From Photobacterium kagoshimensis (GTDB lineage Bacteria > Pseudomonadota > Gammaproteobacteria > Enterobacterales > Vibrionaceae): a stretch of DNA of 64,000 bases. Every line of letters begins with the position of its first letter. Within the stretch, counting starts at the first letter, position 1. Shown one piece after another: positions 54,251 to 62,831 of this stretch. The notes beneath the pieces are model-generated. The model saw only the letters and a program-made list of their open reading frames with translations. It had not been told where the DNA came from and searched no databases. Where the stretch lies: assembly GCF_050337045.1 (NCBI RefSeq), contig NZ_JAKJSO010000009.1:372001-436000 (forward strand), written 5' to 3'. Position numbers and translations under genes: made by a program.

Positions 54251-55030
54251 GTGTTAGTGGATTCACATTGTCACCTTGACAAACTTGATTACGAACAACT
54301 GCATACAGGGATTGATGATGTGTTGGCAAAAGCCAAAGCGCGCGGGGTTGAATACTTTTTATCGGTAGGGGTTACGCTACGCAGTTTCCCGACCATGATG
54401 GAAATGATTGAACCCCATGACAATGTGTTTGCATCTTGTGGTGTTCACCCATTAGATATTGATTCAGGCCTAGATTATGAACAGTTTAAAACCTATGCTC
54501 AGCATGAACGTGTTGTCGCGATTGGTGAGACTGGCCTTGATTACCACTATCAGCCTGAAACAGCGCAAGCACAGCAAGATATTTTCCGTCAGCACGTGCG
54601 TGTTGCGGTAGAGCTGAATAAACCGCTTATCATTCATACACGAATGGCACGTGAAGATACCATGCGCATCTTACGCGAGGAGGGGGCTGAGAAGTGCGGC
54701 GGGGTATTACATTGCTTCACTGAAAGCCTGGAAATGGCGCAAGAGGCTATTGAGCTTGGCTTCTACATTTCGATTTCTGGTATTGTCACTTTTAATAAAG
54801 CCAGCGAGCTTAAAAATGTTGTCAGTAAGCTGCCATTAGAACGACTACTCGTTGAAACAGACTCCCCTTATCTTGCCCCGATCCCGTATCGAGGAAAAGA
54901 AAATCAGCCAGCCTATGTGAAAGAGGTTGCTGATTACATTGGCTTGCTTAAAGGTGTCTCTGGCGAAGAAGTCGCCAAAGTGACGACAGAAAACTTCTTT
55001 AAACTTTTTTCGCGCGCTAAAAATAAATAA
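54251..55030 (+). CDS. TatD family metal-dependent hydrolase (YcfH)
   Basis: Putative metal-dependent deoxyribonuclease of the TatD family. It has 259 residues and begins with GTG after GAGG. Metal ligands: DSHCHLD (4-10), the glutamate in GETGLDYHY near 96, HTRMARED near 132, HCFTE near 158, and the aspartate in VETDSPYLAP near 208. This is the copy next to holB that enteric maps call ycfH. A weak hairpin follows. Confidence 0.93.
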   Translation: MLVDSHCHLDKLDYEQLHTGIDDVLAKAKARGVEYFLSVGVTLRSFPTMMEMIEPHDNVFASCGVHPLDIDSGLDYEQFKTYAQHERVVAIGETGLDYHYQPETAQAQQDIFRQHVRVAVELNKPLIIHTRMAREDTMRILREEGAEKCGGVLHCFTESLEMAQEAIELGFYISISGIVTFNKASELKNVVSKLPLERLLVETDSPYLAPIPYRGKENQPAYVKEVADYIGLLKGVSGEEVAKVTTENFFKLFSRAKNK

Positions 55031-55301
55031 CTGAAATCAGAGGGGGTTATGTCCCTCTGGTTGTAATGTTTACTTGTTTTGTTGATAATTCGCTGGTGGC
55101 ATACCTATAACTGGCGAATTATCAGACAAACCAGCTAAAACCTCTCTAAATGTAGTTTTGTTACGTAAAATAACAAGCGTTACAAGATTGAAAACTGCAT
55201 AAAAATCCCTATTTTTATGTTTTATCTTTTCATATGTCCTTTCTTATCAATTAGTTACCTTTGTTTTCTGCCTTTGTTTCTTGTGTTTAAACGCAGAATG
55301 C

Positions 55302-55323
55302 AACTGTGATCTATATAATGTTT
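55302..55323 (+). promoter_or_regulatory. CRP-like site upstream of ptsG
   Basis: The 22-base element matches the E. coli CRP consensus at 17 positions, with a perfect left half TGTGA (TGTGATCTATATAATG core) and a poor right half. It lies about 175 bases before the ATG. CRP activation of ptsG is known in E. coli. Confidence 0.45.
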
Positions 55324-55479
55324 TGAAATTATATTTCAGGCTCTATTAGTATTTATGATTGTCATCAAGTTATATTTGCAGCCGCATTTTATACTGATGC
55401 CGAAATATATAAAAAAGAGGTCTAGCATTATGGCTACGGGGGTATGCCGCTAGTACCGATTTAAATCAAACAATACATC

Positions 55480-55491
55480 TCACTCAGGAGC
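55480..55491 (+). promoter_or_regulatory. ptsG ribosome binding region with SgrS-target-like sequence
   Basis: ACTCAGGAGCAC contains the Shine-Dalgarno sequence and, from memory, is the same as the part of E. coli ptsG mRNA paired by the sRNA SgrS. Conservation beyond the ribosome binding site itself suggests sRNA control here as well. Exact ends are within a few bases. Confidence 0.4.
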
Positions 55492-55496
55492 ACAAT

Positions 55497-56927
55497 ATGT
55501 TTAAGAACCTATTTGCAAACCTACAGAAAGTCGGTAAGGCGCTTATGCTGCCTGTATCGGTTCTGCCGGTTGCGGGTATTCTACTAGGTGTTGGTGCCGC
55601 TAACTTTAGCTGGCTACCAGAAATCGTTTCACACATCATGGAACAAGCGGGTGGTTCCGTGTTTGGCCAAATGCCACTACTATTTGCAGTAGGTGTTGCA
55701 CTAGGCTTTACAAACAACGACGGTGTTGCAGGCCTTTCTGCTATCGTTGGCTACGGTATCATGGCTGCTACGCTAAGCGTAATGGCGACAGTAATGGGCG
55801 TTGACAGCATCGATACGGGTGTTCTTGGCGGTATCCTTGCTGGTGGTGTAGCTGGTTGGGCATTTAACCGCTTCTTCCGTATTCAGCTTCCTGAATACCT
55901 AGGTTTCTTTGCGGGTAAACGTGCTGTGCCAATCATCACAGGTTTCGTTTCTATCGCACTAGGTGTTGTTCTATCTTTCATCTGGCCACCAATTGGTAGC
56001 GCGATTGCTTCATTCTCTGACTGGGCTGCAAACCAAAACCCAGTAACAGCGTTTGGTATTTACGGTGTTGTTGAACGTTCTCTGATTCCTTTTGGTCTTC
56101 ACCACATCTGGAACGTACCTTTCTTCTACGAAGCAGGTAGCTGTGTAAACAACGCTGGTGAGCAAGTAAACGGTATCATGACTTGTTTCCTAACTGCGGA
56201 TGACGCTTCACGCGCTGCTGGTAACGGTTTCGGTCAACTTGCTGGTGGTTACCTATTCAAGATGTTCGGTCTTCCTGCTGCTGCAATCGCGATTGCACAC
56301 TCTGCGAAGCCTGAAAACCGCGCTAAAGTTATGGGTATCATGGCTTCTGCTGCGCTTACATCTTTCCTAACAGGTATTACTGAACCAATTGAATTCTCTT
56401 TCCTATTCATTGCGCCAGTACTTTACGGAATCCACGCACTTCTTTCTGGTCTAGCATACGTGCTGACTAACTCACTAGGTGTTGTACACGGTCACACGTT
56501 CTCGAACGGTTTCATTGACTTTGTGGTTCAGTCTCCTCGTGCAGAAAACATGTTGCTACTTGTTGGTCTAGGTATCGCTTACGCGGCTCTTTACTACGTA
56601 GTCTTCCGCACTGTAATTCGTACGCTTGACCTGAAAACACCTGGCCGTGAAGATGAAGATGAATCATCAGAAGCTGCTTCAACAGGTACTGAGTTAGCGA
56701 AAGATCTCGTAATGGCATTCGGTGGTAAAGACAACATCACTGGTCTTGATGCGTGTATCACTCGTCTACGTGTATCAGTAGCAAGTGTTGAAAACGTAAA
56801 CCAAGATAAACTGAAGAAACTAGGTGCAGCAGGTGTTGTTGTTGCAGGTAGTGGTGTTCAAGCTATCTTCGGTACTAAATCTGATAACCTGAAATCAGAC
56901 ATGGATGAGTGGATTCGTAACAACTAA
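55497..56927 (+). CDS. ptsG: PTS glucose-specific EIICB component
   Basis: Inner-membrane glucose transporter and phosphotransferase. It is 476 residues, with the EIIC domain (about 1-380; NNDGVAGLSAIVGYG, GITEPIEFSFLF) and a C-terminal EIIB domain (about 395-476) with the phosphorylated Cys420 in GLDACITRLR. It has no EIIA domain, so it depends on a separate EIIA-Glc (Crr), which is not in this window. A linker rich in Asp/Glu/Ser joins the domains. A strong terminator follows. Confidence 0.97.
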   Translation: MFKNLFANLQKVGKALMLPVSVLPVAGILLGVGAANFSWLPEIVSHIMEQAGGSVFGQMPLLFAVGVALGFTNNDGVAGLSAIVGYGIMAATLSVMATVMGVDSIDTGVLGGILAGGVAGWAFNRFFRIQLPEYLGFFAGKRAVPIITGFVSIALGVVLSFIWPPIGSAIASFSDWAANQNPVTAFGIYGVVERSLIPFGLHHIWNVPFFYEAGSCVNNAGEQVNGIMTCFLTADDASRAAGNGFGQLAGGYLFKMFGLPAAAIAIAHSAKPENRAKVMGIMASAALTSFLTGITEPIEFSFLFIAPVLYGIHALLSGLAYVLTNSLGVVHGHTFSNGFIDFVVQSPRAENMLLLVGLGIAYAALYYVVFRTVIRTLDLKTPGREDEDESSEAASTGTELAKDLVMAFGGKDNITGLDACITRLRVSVASVENVNQDKLKKLGAAGVVVAGSGVQAIFGTKSDNLKSDMDEWIRNN

Positions 56928-56954
56928 TACGAATTAACCATACATCAATATCTA

Positions 56955-56978
56955 GGGAAGCTTCGGCTTCCCTTTTTT
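56955..56978 (+). terminator. Intrinsic terminator after ptsG
   Basis: GGGAAGC-TTCG-GCTTCCC followed by six T's. Confidence 0.95.
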
Positions 56979-57319
56979 ATGCCTTTCTTTTATGGAGCTG
57001 CTGGATAACTTGTTTTAGATGACTTGTTTTAAACGACCAGAAGAAGAGTGGGCGTTTTAATGCCTTGCTTCTCGGATGGAATAAGAGATGAGAGAGAATA
57101 GATTGCAATATCGAGCTTACAAGCGGCTCCAACACAGGAAAGAGAATAATATAGGCAAGGCTAACAAGATGTAGCGAAGGTAAATAAAACGCTTAGAAGC
57201 GCTTGTAGCGGCCGAAAGAGAGCATTAGACGCACTTAGTCAGGCGGGCTTTGATAGTGCTGGAAGCGGTGCGATAACAGCGATATACGGTATCGCTGTTA
57301 TCGAGTGAGTACGTATGTC
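56979..57319. other. Intergenic region between ptsG and lysO
   Basis: About 340 bases without a supported gene. It holds an imperfect tandem repeat of GACTTGTTTTA (near 57013-57040) and a long hairpin at 57271-57303. The middle is purine-rich on the plus strand. An unannotated small RNA is possible but not shown. Confidence 0.4.
57271..57303. repeat. 14-pair perfect hairpin downstream of lysO
   Basis: CGATAACAGCGATA and TATCGCTGTTATCG pair perfectly around TACGG. It lies 17 bases past the lysO stop. No T run follows on either strand, so it may be a 3' stabiliser, a processing site, a Rho-linked barrier or a protein site. Confidence 0.5.
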
Positions 57320-58219
57320 TTACAGAGAAAGGAAAAATAACATGAGAAAAGGGACTAACAAACTTAAAATGAAACCGCTAACAATGGCGATAGGCACACA
57401 GCGAATACCGCCACAGTTTTGGATTACCGGAAGCGTAAAGTCCATTGCTGTGGCACCTGCGTAGCCAATGGCTGTACTTGGATAACGGCGAATGACTAAA
57501 GGTATCAAGGTGAGTGCAACTAATTCTCGTAGAAGCTCGTTTAAGAAGGCTGCGCCACCATAAACAGGGCCTAGCCCATCTCCCATCAAGATCCCTGCCA
57601 AAGAGTACCAGCCGAATCCAGAGGCCATTGCAAGACCATTCTTCAAAGGGATGCCAAGGATCAATGCTGCAATTAAACCACCCAGTAGAGAGGTCACAAT
57701 AATAACGGCAGCAATTAGCATCCCATTCTTATTCAATAAGATTTGCTTTAGTGTCATGCCACTATTTCGCAGCTGAATCCCGATTAAAAATAACAACAGT
57801 AATAGGATAGCTTCGCTTGCGGTGTCGACCCACGAAAGATCCATCCCTAGCATTAAGCCAACGGCTAACCCAGCCGCGACAACGAAAATCAAACGGACAG
57901 ATTCCATCATCATTTCTTTAAAAGGCAATTTTTTGTGTTGTAGCTCGGTTGCAATAGGGAGCAGTTTATCAATAAAAGGAAGGGCAACGAGGTTACAGGC
58001 ACTGATCGCAATAAAGAAGGTTGCGGTATAGAGCAAGATTTGATGAAGGTTCTGGCTAAGATTATCAAGACCTGCAAGGCTTAACCCCATCAGTCCAAGA
58101 ATAACCAAGACCAATCGACTGGTTTGTTTGTTGATGAATTCCAACAGTGTTCCGTTACTGATAGGAATTAAGTACCCCACAATAAGAGGTAGGAAAATAT
58201 AAAGCATCCCTGAAAACAT
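57320..58219 (-). CDS. lysO: Lysine exporter LysO family (YbjE)
   Basis: Inner-membrane exporter of the LysO family (DUF340), known in E. coli to export lysine and the toxic analogue thialysine. It has 299 residues, about eight membrane segments, and strong family stretches: GYLIPISNG near 15, LLFLIGIQLRNSGMTLKQI near 140-158, ASGFGWYSLAGIL near 195-207, ATAMDFTLPVIQ near 255. AAGGA lies 5 bases before the ATG. It is preceded by the HDOD gene on the same strand, with a 173-base gap. Confidence 0.92.
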   Translation of the reverse strand: MFSGMLYIFLPLIVGYLIPISNGTLLEFINKQTSRLVLVILGLMGLSLAGLDNLSQNLHQILLYTATFFIAISACNLVALPFIDKLLPIATELQHKKLPFKEMMMESVRLIFVVAAGLAVGLMLGMDLSWVDTASEAILLLLLFLIGIQLRNSGMTLKQILLNKNGMLIAAVIIVTSLLGGLIAALILGIPLKNGLAMASGFGWYSLAGILMGDGLGPVYGGAAFLNELLRELVALTLIPLVIRRYPSTAIGYAGATAMDFTLPVIQNCGGIRCVPIAIVSGFILSLLVPFLMLFFLSL

Positions 58220-58392
58220 ACAGTTCCTTGCGCCTAGAATAAAAGTTAACGAGCAGTATGTTTAGGCACCATAAGTGAAAGCTTATTACTAAAACAAGCT
58301 TTTTAAATGGGAAGCATAACAAGAAGCTGCTGATTTTCTGTAGATTATCAACAGCGTCTAAATAGGGCAATCAGAAGAAGTGATTCGAAAGG

Positions 58393-59316
58393 TTAAAGGC
58401 CGCTATTTTGCATTGCTTTTTTAGTCATGCCTGAGAACTCAGTATCTGAAATATTGGTAAGTTCGTACATTAGCTCAGCACCATTAAGATCTAATTCGAT
58501 TTCGTGGGTCTCGATGCTAGAATCATTGTTTCTAAACATGAGCAAGTGACTTGCCATGCGTGCAATCTCAAGATAATAGCTGTTATGACTTTCTGGGTAA
58601 TTATGCGGTTTGGTATTGGTTGCCACAGCAAGGAAGTCATCGTCAAACCCCCAATGTTTGAGTACGGTTTCACTGCTTTTATCACAGCAGTTTTCAAAAA
58701 CGTACTTGGCGACATCAAGATCTAAGTAGTTACCTGAATCAAGGTACGCTTGATATTCATGTACTAAACCAAATAACCCTATATCAGCAAGTAATCCCGC
58801 TAATAGGCATTTATCAACTTCGAGCTTATTTTTATGTAGGTTTTTATCGGGAAGGCGGCTACCAATTACGGCCATGGTTGCTGCTAGTTGGCGCGAGTTT
58901 TGTGCACTCTGCTTTAGAATGGTATTGCATTCAAGGCTGAAGTTTGCATTGTTCTTTAGCTCTTGAATGGCGTATACGGCGACAATATCACGTACGCGGT
59001 GGATACCTAATCGAGAAACAGCGGTGAAAATATCATGGCAAATGACATTACGTCGGTTAAATATGACGGTGTTTGATGTCTTGATGATTAGCGCGGTAAT
59101 ACTGGGATCATCGAGCAGCAGATCAGCGACATCACGTACGGTGGTTTCTTCTTGTTTGCAAAGGTCAAGTAGCCGAGCGAGGACTTCAGGGATAGGAGGT
59201 AAAATAAGGCGATTATGAAGGATGGCGTCCTTAACAAGCGCACAAAACTCAGATTCGAGTCCTTTTACAATTTTATTATTTTCAGGTTTTAACCAAAAAA
59301 AAGAGACATGATCCAT
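58393..59316 (-). CDS. HDOD domain protein
   Basis: Signalling protein with a HDOD domain (Pfam PF08668), a degenerate relative of HD phosphohydrolases, without an added EAL, GGDEF or CheY part. It is 307 residues from the ATG of MDHVSFFWLKPENNK; an in-frame GTG 45 bases upstream is less likely. The domain start is ILPPIPEVLARLLDL near 40 and the helix set RRNVICHDIFTAVSRLGIHRV follows near 85-105. HDOD proteins act in signal transduction and RNA decay or cyclic-di-GMP networks, but no partner is visible. Confidence 0.85.
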   Translation of the reverse strand: MDHVSFFWLKPENNKIVKGLESEFCALVKDAILHNRLILPPIPEVLARLLDLCKQEETTVRDVADLLLDDPSITALIIKTSNTVIFNRRNVICHDIFTAVSRLGIHRVRDIVAVYAIQELKNNANFSLECNTILKQSAQNSRQLAATMAVIGSRLPDKNLHKNKLEVDKCLLAGLLADIGLFGLVHEYQAYLDSGNYLDLDVAKYVFENCCDKSSETVLKHWGFDDDFLAVATNTKPHNYPESHNSYYLEIARMASHLLMFRNNDSSIETHEIELDLNGAELMYELTNISDTEFSGMTKKAMQNSGL

Positions 59317-59437
59317 AGAGAAAAAAACTTGGCAGCTAGCGATTAACCTTATCAATAACACAGCCGTACAAAAGACGGTAACCTTAAATTAAACTTTGTG
59401 ATAAATCAGTCTAAAGGGGATGTCTTTTGGCGATTCT

Positions 59438-60013
59438 TTATCCGAGTTGGAAAAGCTTGAGTAAAAAACGGATGGTGAGTTTTGGTGAATCTTGCGCGAT
59501 TAATAACTGTTTATAATGTACTTCAATAGGAACGATTTCTATCCAACGTTGACACACCCAACTGATATCATCGTAGTCTTGCGTGTCATAGTTCGCTCTG
59601 GTTTCAGGGTTTGAAGCAAAATACTCTTTTAGCTTTTCAGCTAAACATTCAGTCGCTGAATTTGTAGGTAACAACGACCAGCGAGCCATGGTTGTTGCTT
59701 CACCACTGAGTAAACCATCGAACTCGTGATATACCGCTGAGAGCTTCATGTTGTCTAGTCCTTCAACAACAATGTTGACAAGGCCTGCTTCTGATTGGTT
59801 AAAGTCGATGATCTTTGTGAGTGTGACGATAGCGGGCAAGTTTTTGACAGGATCGGCTTGTGTCCCTTCATTTAACATACAAAGGGCAAATTGACGTTTC
59901 CCTGCCAAGGCCTCTCTCATCATTCGTACATAGCGACTTTCTATTATATTAATTTCTAGTCTTCCTCTTGGTAACAAATGATGGGTATGAGGCATCAATG
60001 CTATTTTGATCAT
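59438..60013 (-). CDS. Lon substrate-binding-domain protein
   Basis: Stand-alone N-terminal domain of Lon protease, without ATPase or protease parts. It is 191 residues and shows the fold start IALMPHTHHLLPRGRLEINI, then ESRYVRMMREALAGKRQFAL. Such proteins are common in proteobacteria; their role is unknown, perhaps substrate binding or adaptor work. It lies 121 bases upstream of the HDOD gene on the same strand, with no terminator seen between. Confidence 0.88.
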   Translation of the reverse strand: MIKIALMPHTHHLLPRGRLEINIIESRYVRMMREALAGKRQFALCMLNEGTQADPVKNLPAIVTLTKIIDFNQSEAGLVNIVVEGLDNMKLSAVYHEFDGLLSGEATTMARWSLLPTNSATECLAEKLKEYFASNPETRANYDTQDYDDISWVCQRWIEIVPIEVHYKQLLIAQDSPKLTIRFLLKLFQLG

Positions 60014-60457
60014 TCTGATGTCCCTTGTTGCTATCGCTTAAAGTCCGCGTGTTATAGCTGTTATCTTTCCTTTAGCGTGACGTTTACATATTTTTAGTCG
60101 TAAAGTTACTCGCTATATTAGTTATAACGTGCTGATTATTAGTGCTTTATGTTTTTTATTTATTGATGTCTACTCAAATAATCATAGACGCTAGCGAGTT
60201 TTCCTGCCCATGAATATATAAAACTGTCAATAGTGCTAAGGTGTTTTGCATCTCAACTTAACGCTTCATTTTGGTCTGTTTTTGTCTCTTTTCCCTTTTT
60301 TCGCATCGCATAATATGCGTAAAATCTCATACTGACTAAGTATTTTGTTGCATATGTGGAGATAGTTAGGTCGATATGGCATAGTCAAATTGTTGACACG
60401 GTAATTTAGTTCAATACGGACGCGCTCACCGCTTATTTTTAAAGAGAGAGAACAGTT
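60014..60457. other. Divergent region upstream of tfoX
   Basis: About 440 bases between the Lon-domain gene (minus) and the tfoX-like gene (plus). CGCAT...ATGCG near 60301-60315 is a short hairpin, and TTGACA at 60393-60398 is a possible -35 without a good -10. A GEMM (cyclic di-GMP) riboswitch, known before vibrio tfoY, was looked for and is not seen. Confidence 0.45.
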
Positions 60458-61042
60458 ATGTCGTTTAAGGAAGAATATTTCACCTACCTCAGTGGATTTG
60501 GCAAGTATGAAAAACGCTCAATGTTTGGTGGGATGGGGATCTTTATTAATGGGGCTATGTACGCAATTATTACTAATAAGTCATTGTTTTTAAGGGGTGG
60601 TGAGGCGCTTGATGATCGTTTGAAACAGCTTGGTTGCGTTAAGTTTAAACACATCAAACGTAGCACAACAGCAATTGTAAATTACTATGACATTACGCCG
60701 CTATTTAATCAGTCTCGCGAGTTGAGTAATGAACTGGTTGAGCATTCGATTCAAATTGCCCGTCAAGATAAAGTTGAGAAAGCGGCAGACAAAAACAAGC
60801 GTATACGAGATTTGCCTAACATGCGTTTGACCTTAGAACGCATGGTAAAAAAAGCGGGTGTTAACGATGTGGCGAGCTTTATGGAGTTAGGGGCTTCTGA
60901 GGTATTTTGCAAAGTACGCCAGGTACACGGCCAAGATTTAGATATTAAGTTATTGTGGATGTTTGCTGGCGCAGTACAAGGTTGCCATTGGACGTTGTTA
61001 AACGATGATCAGAAGTCGAGTTTATTGAGTGCTGTCGATTAG
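60458..61042 (+). CDS. tfoX: TfoX/Sxy family competence regulator
   Basis: DNA-uptake regulator family that acts with CRP; in V. cholerae TfoX drives chitin-induced competence and its paralogue TfoY drives other phenotypes. The 194-residue protein has the N-terminal TfoX domain with RSMFGGMGIFINGAMYAI (about 22-40) and LRGGE, then VNYYDIT near 88, and the C-terminal helical domain with LPNMRLTLERMVKKAGV (about 122-138) and MELGASEVFCKV. It looks closer to TfoX than TfoY from memory and because no cyclic di-GMP riboswitch precedes it. AGAGAG lies before the ATG. Confidence 0.85.
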   Translation: MSFKEEYFTYLSGFGKYEKRSMFGGMGIFINGAMYAIITNKSLFLRGGEALDDRLKQLGCVKFKHIKRSTTAIVNYYDITPLFNQSRELSNELVEHSIQIARQDKVEKAADKNKRIRDLPNMRLTLERMVKKAGVNDVASFMELGASEVFCKVRQVHGQDLDIKLLWMFAGAVQGCHWTLLNDDQKSSLLSAVD

Positions 61043-61144
61043 TCTCTTTTTAATGTTACTGATTTAATGGCCACTGCATCAGTAGTGGCTTTTTGTTGTT
61101 ATAATGAAAGCATACGCATTTATAACTAAGAATATCAATAATGT

Positions 61145-62056
61145 ATGCAGCTTCCTAAGTTAACAGGTTCCGTCCTTTCTGGTTTACATTGCTTTTTGAT
61201 CGCTGCCGATCAAATGAGTTTTACCCGTGCCGCAGAAATTTTATGCCTCACACAAAGTGCTGTTAGCCATAAAATTAAGAATCTTGAAGATAGTCTTGGG
61301 GTTCAACTTTTCATTCGCCAGCCTCGAAAACTCTTGTTAACCGAAGAAGGGAAGCGTTTGAAGGCCGTTGTCGCGCAAAATTTTGGTGATATTGCCCATG
61401 AATTGCGTGACTTAAAAACCTTAGAATTAAGCGGTGATTTTAATGTCTCGGTTCCCCCTACGTTTGCCCAGACTTGGCTATTACCGCGTTTAAAGCATTT
61501 TATCGATAAGTACCCAGCATTACGTTTTCATTTACGCACTCGTAATGATTTGGTTGATTTTCAAACTGAGTCATTTGATTGTGCTATTTATTTTGGCCAT
61601 GGGAAATATGCAGGTTTACATTCTGAAAAGCTAATGGATGAAAGTATGGTGCCAGTCTGTAGTCCACAGTATGCCCAAGAATATTACTTACATAATAACC
61701 CTGACTTATTAATGAACTGTATGCTGTTACATGACGCGGCGCCTTGGGCGCGTGCTGGACGTAATGATGAGTGGCAATATTGGGCACAAACCAATGGTAT
61801 CCAGCTGCCAGAAAATAGTTGTACTTTTGATCGTGCCGACTTGGCATTGCAAGCGGCTGAAAATGGTTTAGGAATTGCGATGGGACGACATTCTTTTGTT
61901 GCTCAACAGCTAAAAGATGGCCGATTAGTCATCCCTTTTGATATGGCAGTTCAGTCTCCCTTGAGCTATTACGTTGTTTGCCGACAAGACGCCACGATTT
62001 CACCACGCATTAAGGCCTTTCAGCAGTGGCTACACAGTGAAATTGCTGAATTTTGA
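61145..62056 (+). CDS. LysR family regulator, DsdC-like
   Basis: Transcription factor of the LysR family. It has 303 residues: an N-terminal winged helix (about 12-72; MSFTRAAEILCLTQSAVSHK with typical HTH) and a periplasmic-binding-like effector domain. The effector part closely recalls E. coli DsdC, the activator of D-serine deaminase: LMDESMVPVCSPQYAQEYY, LLHDAAPW, DEWQYWAQ, FDRADLALQAAENGLGIAMGR. No dsdX or dsdA lies nearby, so the target is elsewhere or differs. It follows tfoX by about 100 bases without a clear terminator. Confidence 0.88.
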   Translation: MQLPKLTGSVLSGLHCFLIAADQMSFTRAAEILCLTQSAVSHKIKNLEDSLGVQLFIRQPRKLLLTEEGKRLKAVVAQNFGDIAHELRDLKTLELSGDFNVSVPPTFAQTWLLPRLKHFIDKYPALRFHLRTRNDLVDFQTESFDCAIYFGHGKYAGLHSEKLMDESMVPVCSPQYAQEYYLHNNPDLLMNCMLLHDAAPWARAGRNDEWQYWAQTNGIQLPENSCTFDRADLALQAAENGLGIAMGRHSFVAQQLKDGRLVIPFDMAVQSPLSYYVVCRQDATISPRIKAFQQWLHSEIAEF

Positions 62057-62145
62057 TGGTTCGAACTCGATAGTGACTTGCCCTTATATCACTCGGTAGT
62101 GATAATAGTGCTATAAGTGTTACCAAGATTAATGATGGAGAATCA

Positions 62146-62667
62146 ATGGCCAAGTTAAGCCTACAAGAGCAAATGCTTAAAGCTGGTTTAGTTGATAAAA
62201 AGAAACTAAAAAAAGCAGCGAAAGGGTCGAAAAAATCACGTGTTCAAGCGCGTGAAGCGAAAGCGGCTGTTGAAGCAAACCGTGCCGCTCAGCTAGAGCA
62301 AGATAAGAACCTAAATCGTCTAAAGAATGAAGAAGTTCAGAAAAAAGAATTTCAGGCGCAGGTTAAACAACTTATCGAGATGAACCGCATCGATCGTAAA
62401 AATGGTGACATCGGTTATAACTTTACTGACGGTACGTTAGTGAAGAAGATTTATGTTGATAAAACGATGCAAGATCAACTAGTACGAGGTCGCTTAGCGA
62501 TTGTTCGCCTGAGCGACAGTTACGAAGTGATTCCTAGTGTGGTTGCCGATAAGATTGCGCAGCGTGATGAATCAAGTATCGTACTGAATAACGTTGTTGA
62601 AAACGATGAGCCAGATGAAGATGATCCGTATGCAGACTTTGTGATCCCTGATGATCTGATGTGGTAA
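62146..62667 (+). CDS. DUF2058 protein (YaiL-like)
   Basis: Conserved nucleoprotein/polysomal-associated type protein of unknown role. It has 173 residues. The first 85 are strongly charged and helical (LSLQEQMLKAGLVDKKKLKK then Lys/Arg/Gln/Glu-rich coiled coil), followed by IGYNFTDGTLVKKIYVD (about 89-105) and an acidic tail ENDEPDEDDPYADFVIPDDL. A GGAGA ribosome binding site is present. A terminator follows. Confidence 0.88.
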   Translation: MAKLSLQEQMLKAGLVDKKKLKKAAKGSKKSRVQAREAKAAVEANRAAQLEQDKNLNRLKNEEVQKKEFQAQVKQLIEMNRIDRKNGDIGYNFTDGTLVKKIYVDKTMQDQLVRGRLAIVRLSDSYEVIPSVVADKIAQRDESSIVLNNVVENDEPDEDDPYADFVIPDDLMW

Positions 62668-62701
62668 CTATCGCTTCTAAATATTGATGGAATATCAATT
62701 C

Positions 62702-62727
62702 AAGCCTCGACTCGTCGGGGCTTTTTT
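62702..62727 (+). terminator. Intrinsic terminator after the DUF2058 gene
   Basis: AAGCCTCGAC/GTCGGGGCTT with one wobble pair and TTTT(TT) after. Confidence 0.88.
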
Positions 62728-62831
62728 CATTTTAGGGGGATAAAGAAGGTAAAGTAAATTTGACGTCAAGCTATTGTGCGCTATAATCGAACGCTGTTTT
62801 GATAGGGTTAAGTTTGGTTGGTAATAAGTGA

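Larger units (their letters stand above)
55031..55496 (+). promoter_or_regulatory. tatD-ptsG intergenic region and ptsG leader
   Basis: About 465 bases. A CAGAGGG/CCCTCTG hairpin at 55039-55060 follows tatD without a real T run. Farther on lie a CRP-like site (55302-55323), an AT-rich promoter stretch and a leader that ends in ACTCAGGAGCAC before the ptsG ATG. No gene is supported. Confidence 0.5.

Noticed and set aside
60014..60457. Cyclic di-GMP (GEMM) riboswitch before the tfoX-like gene
   Set aside because: The conserved GCACAGGGCAAACC core and tetraloop-receptor pieces are not seen.
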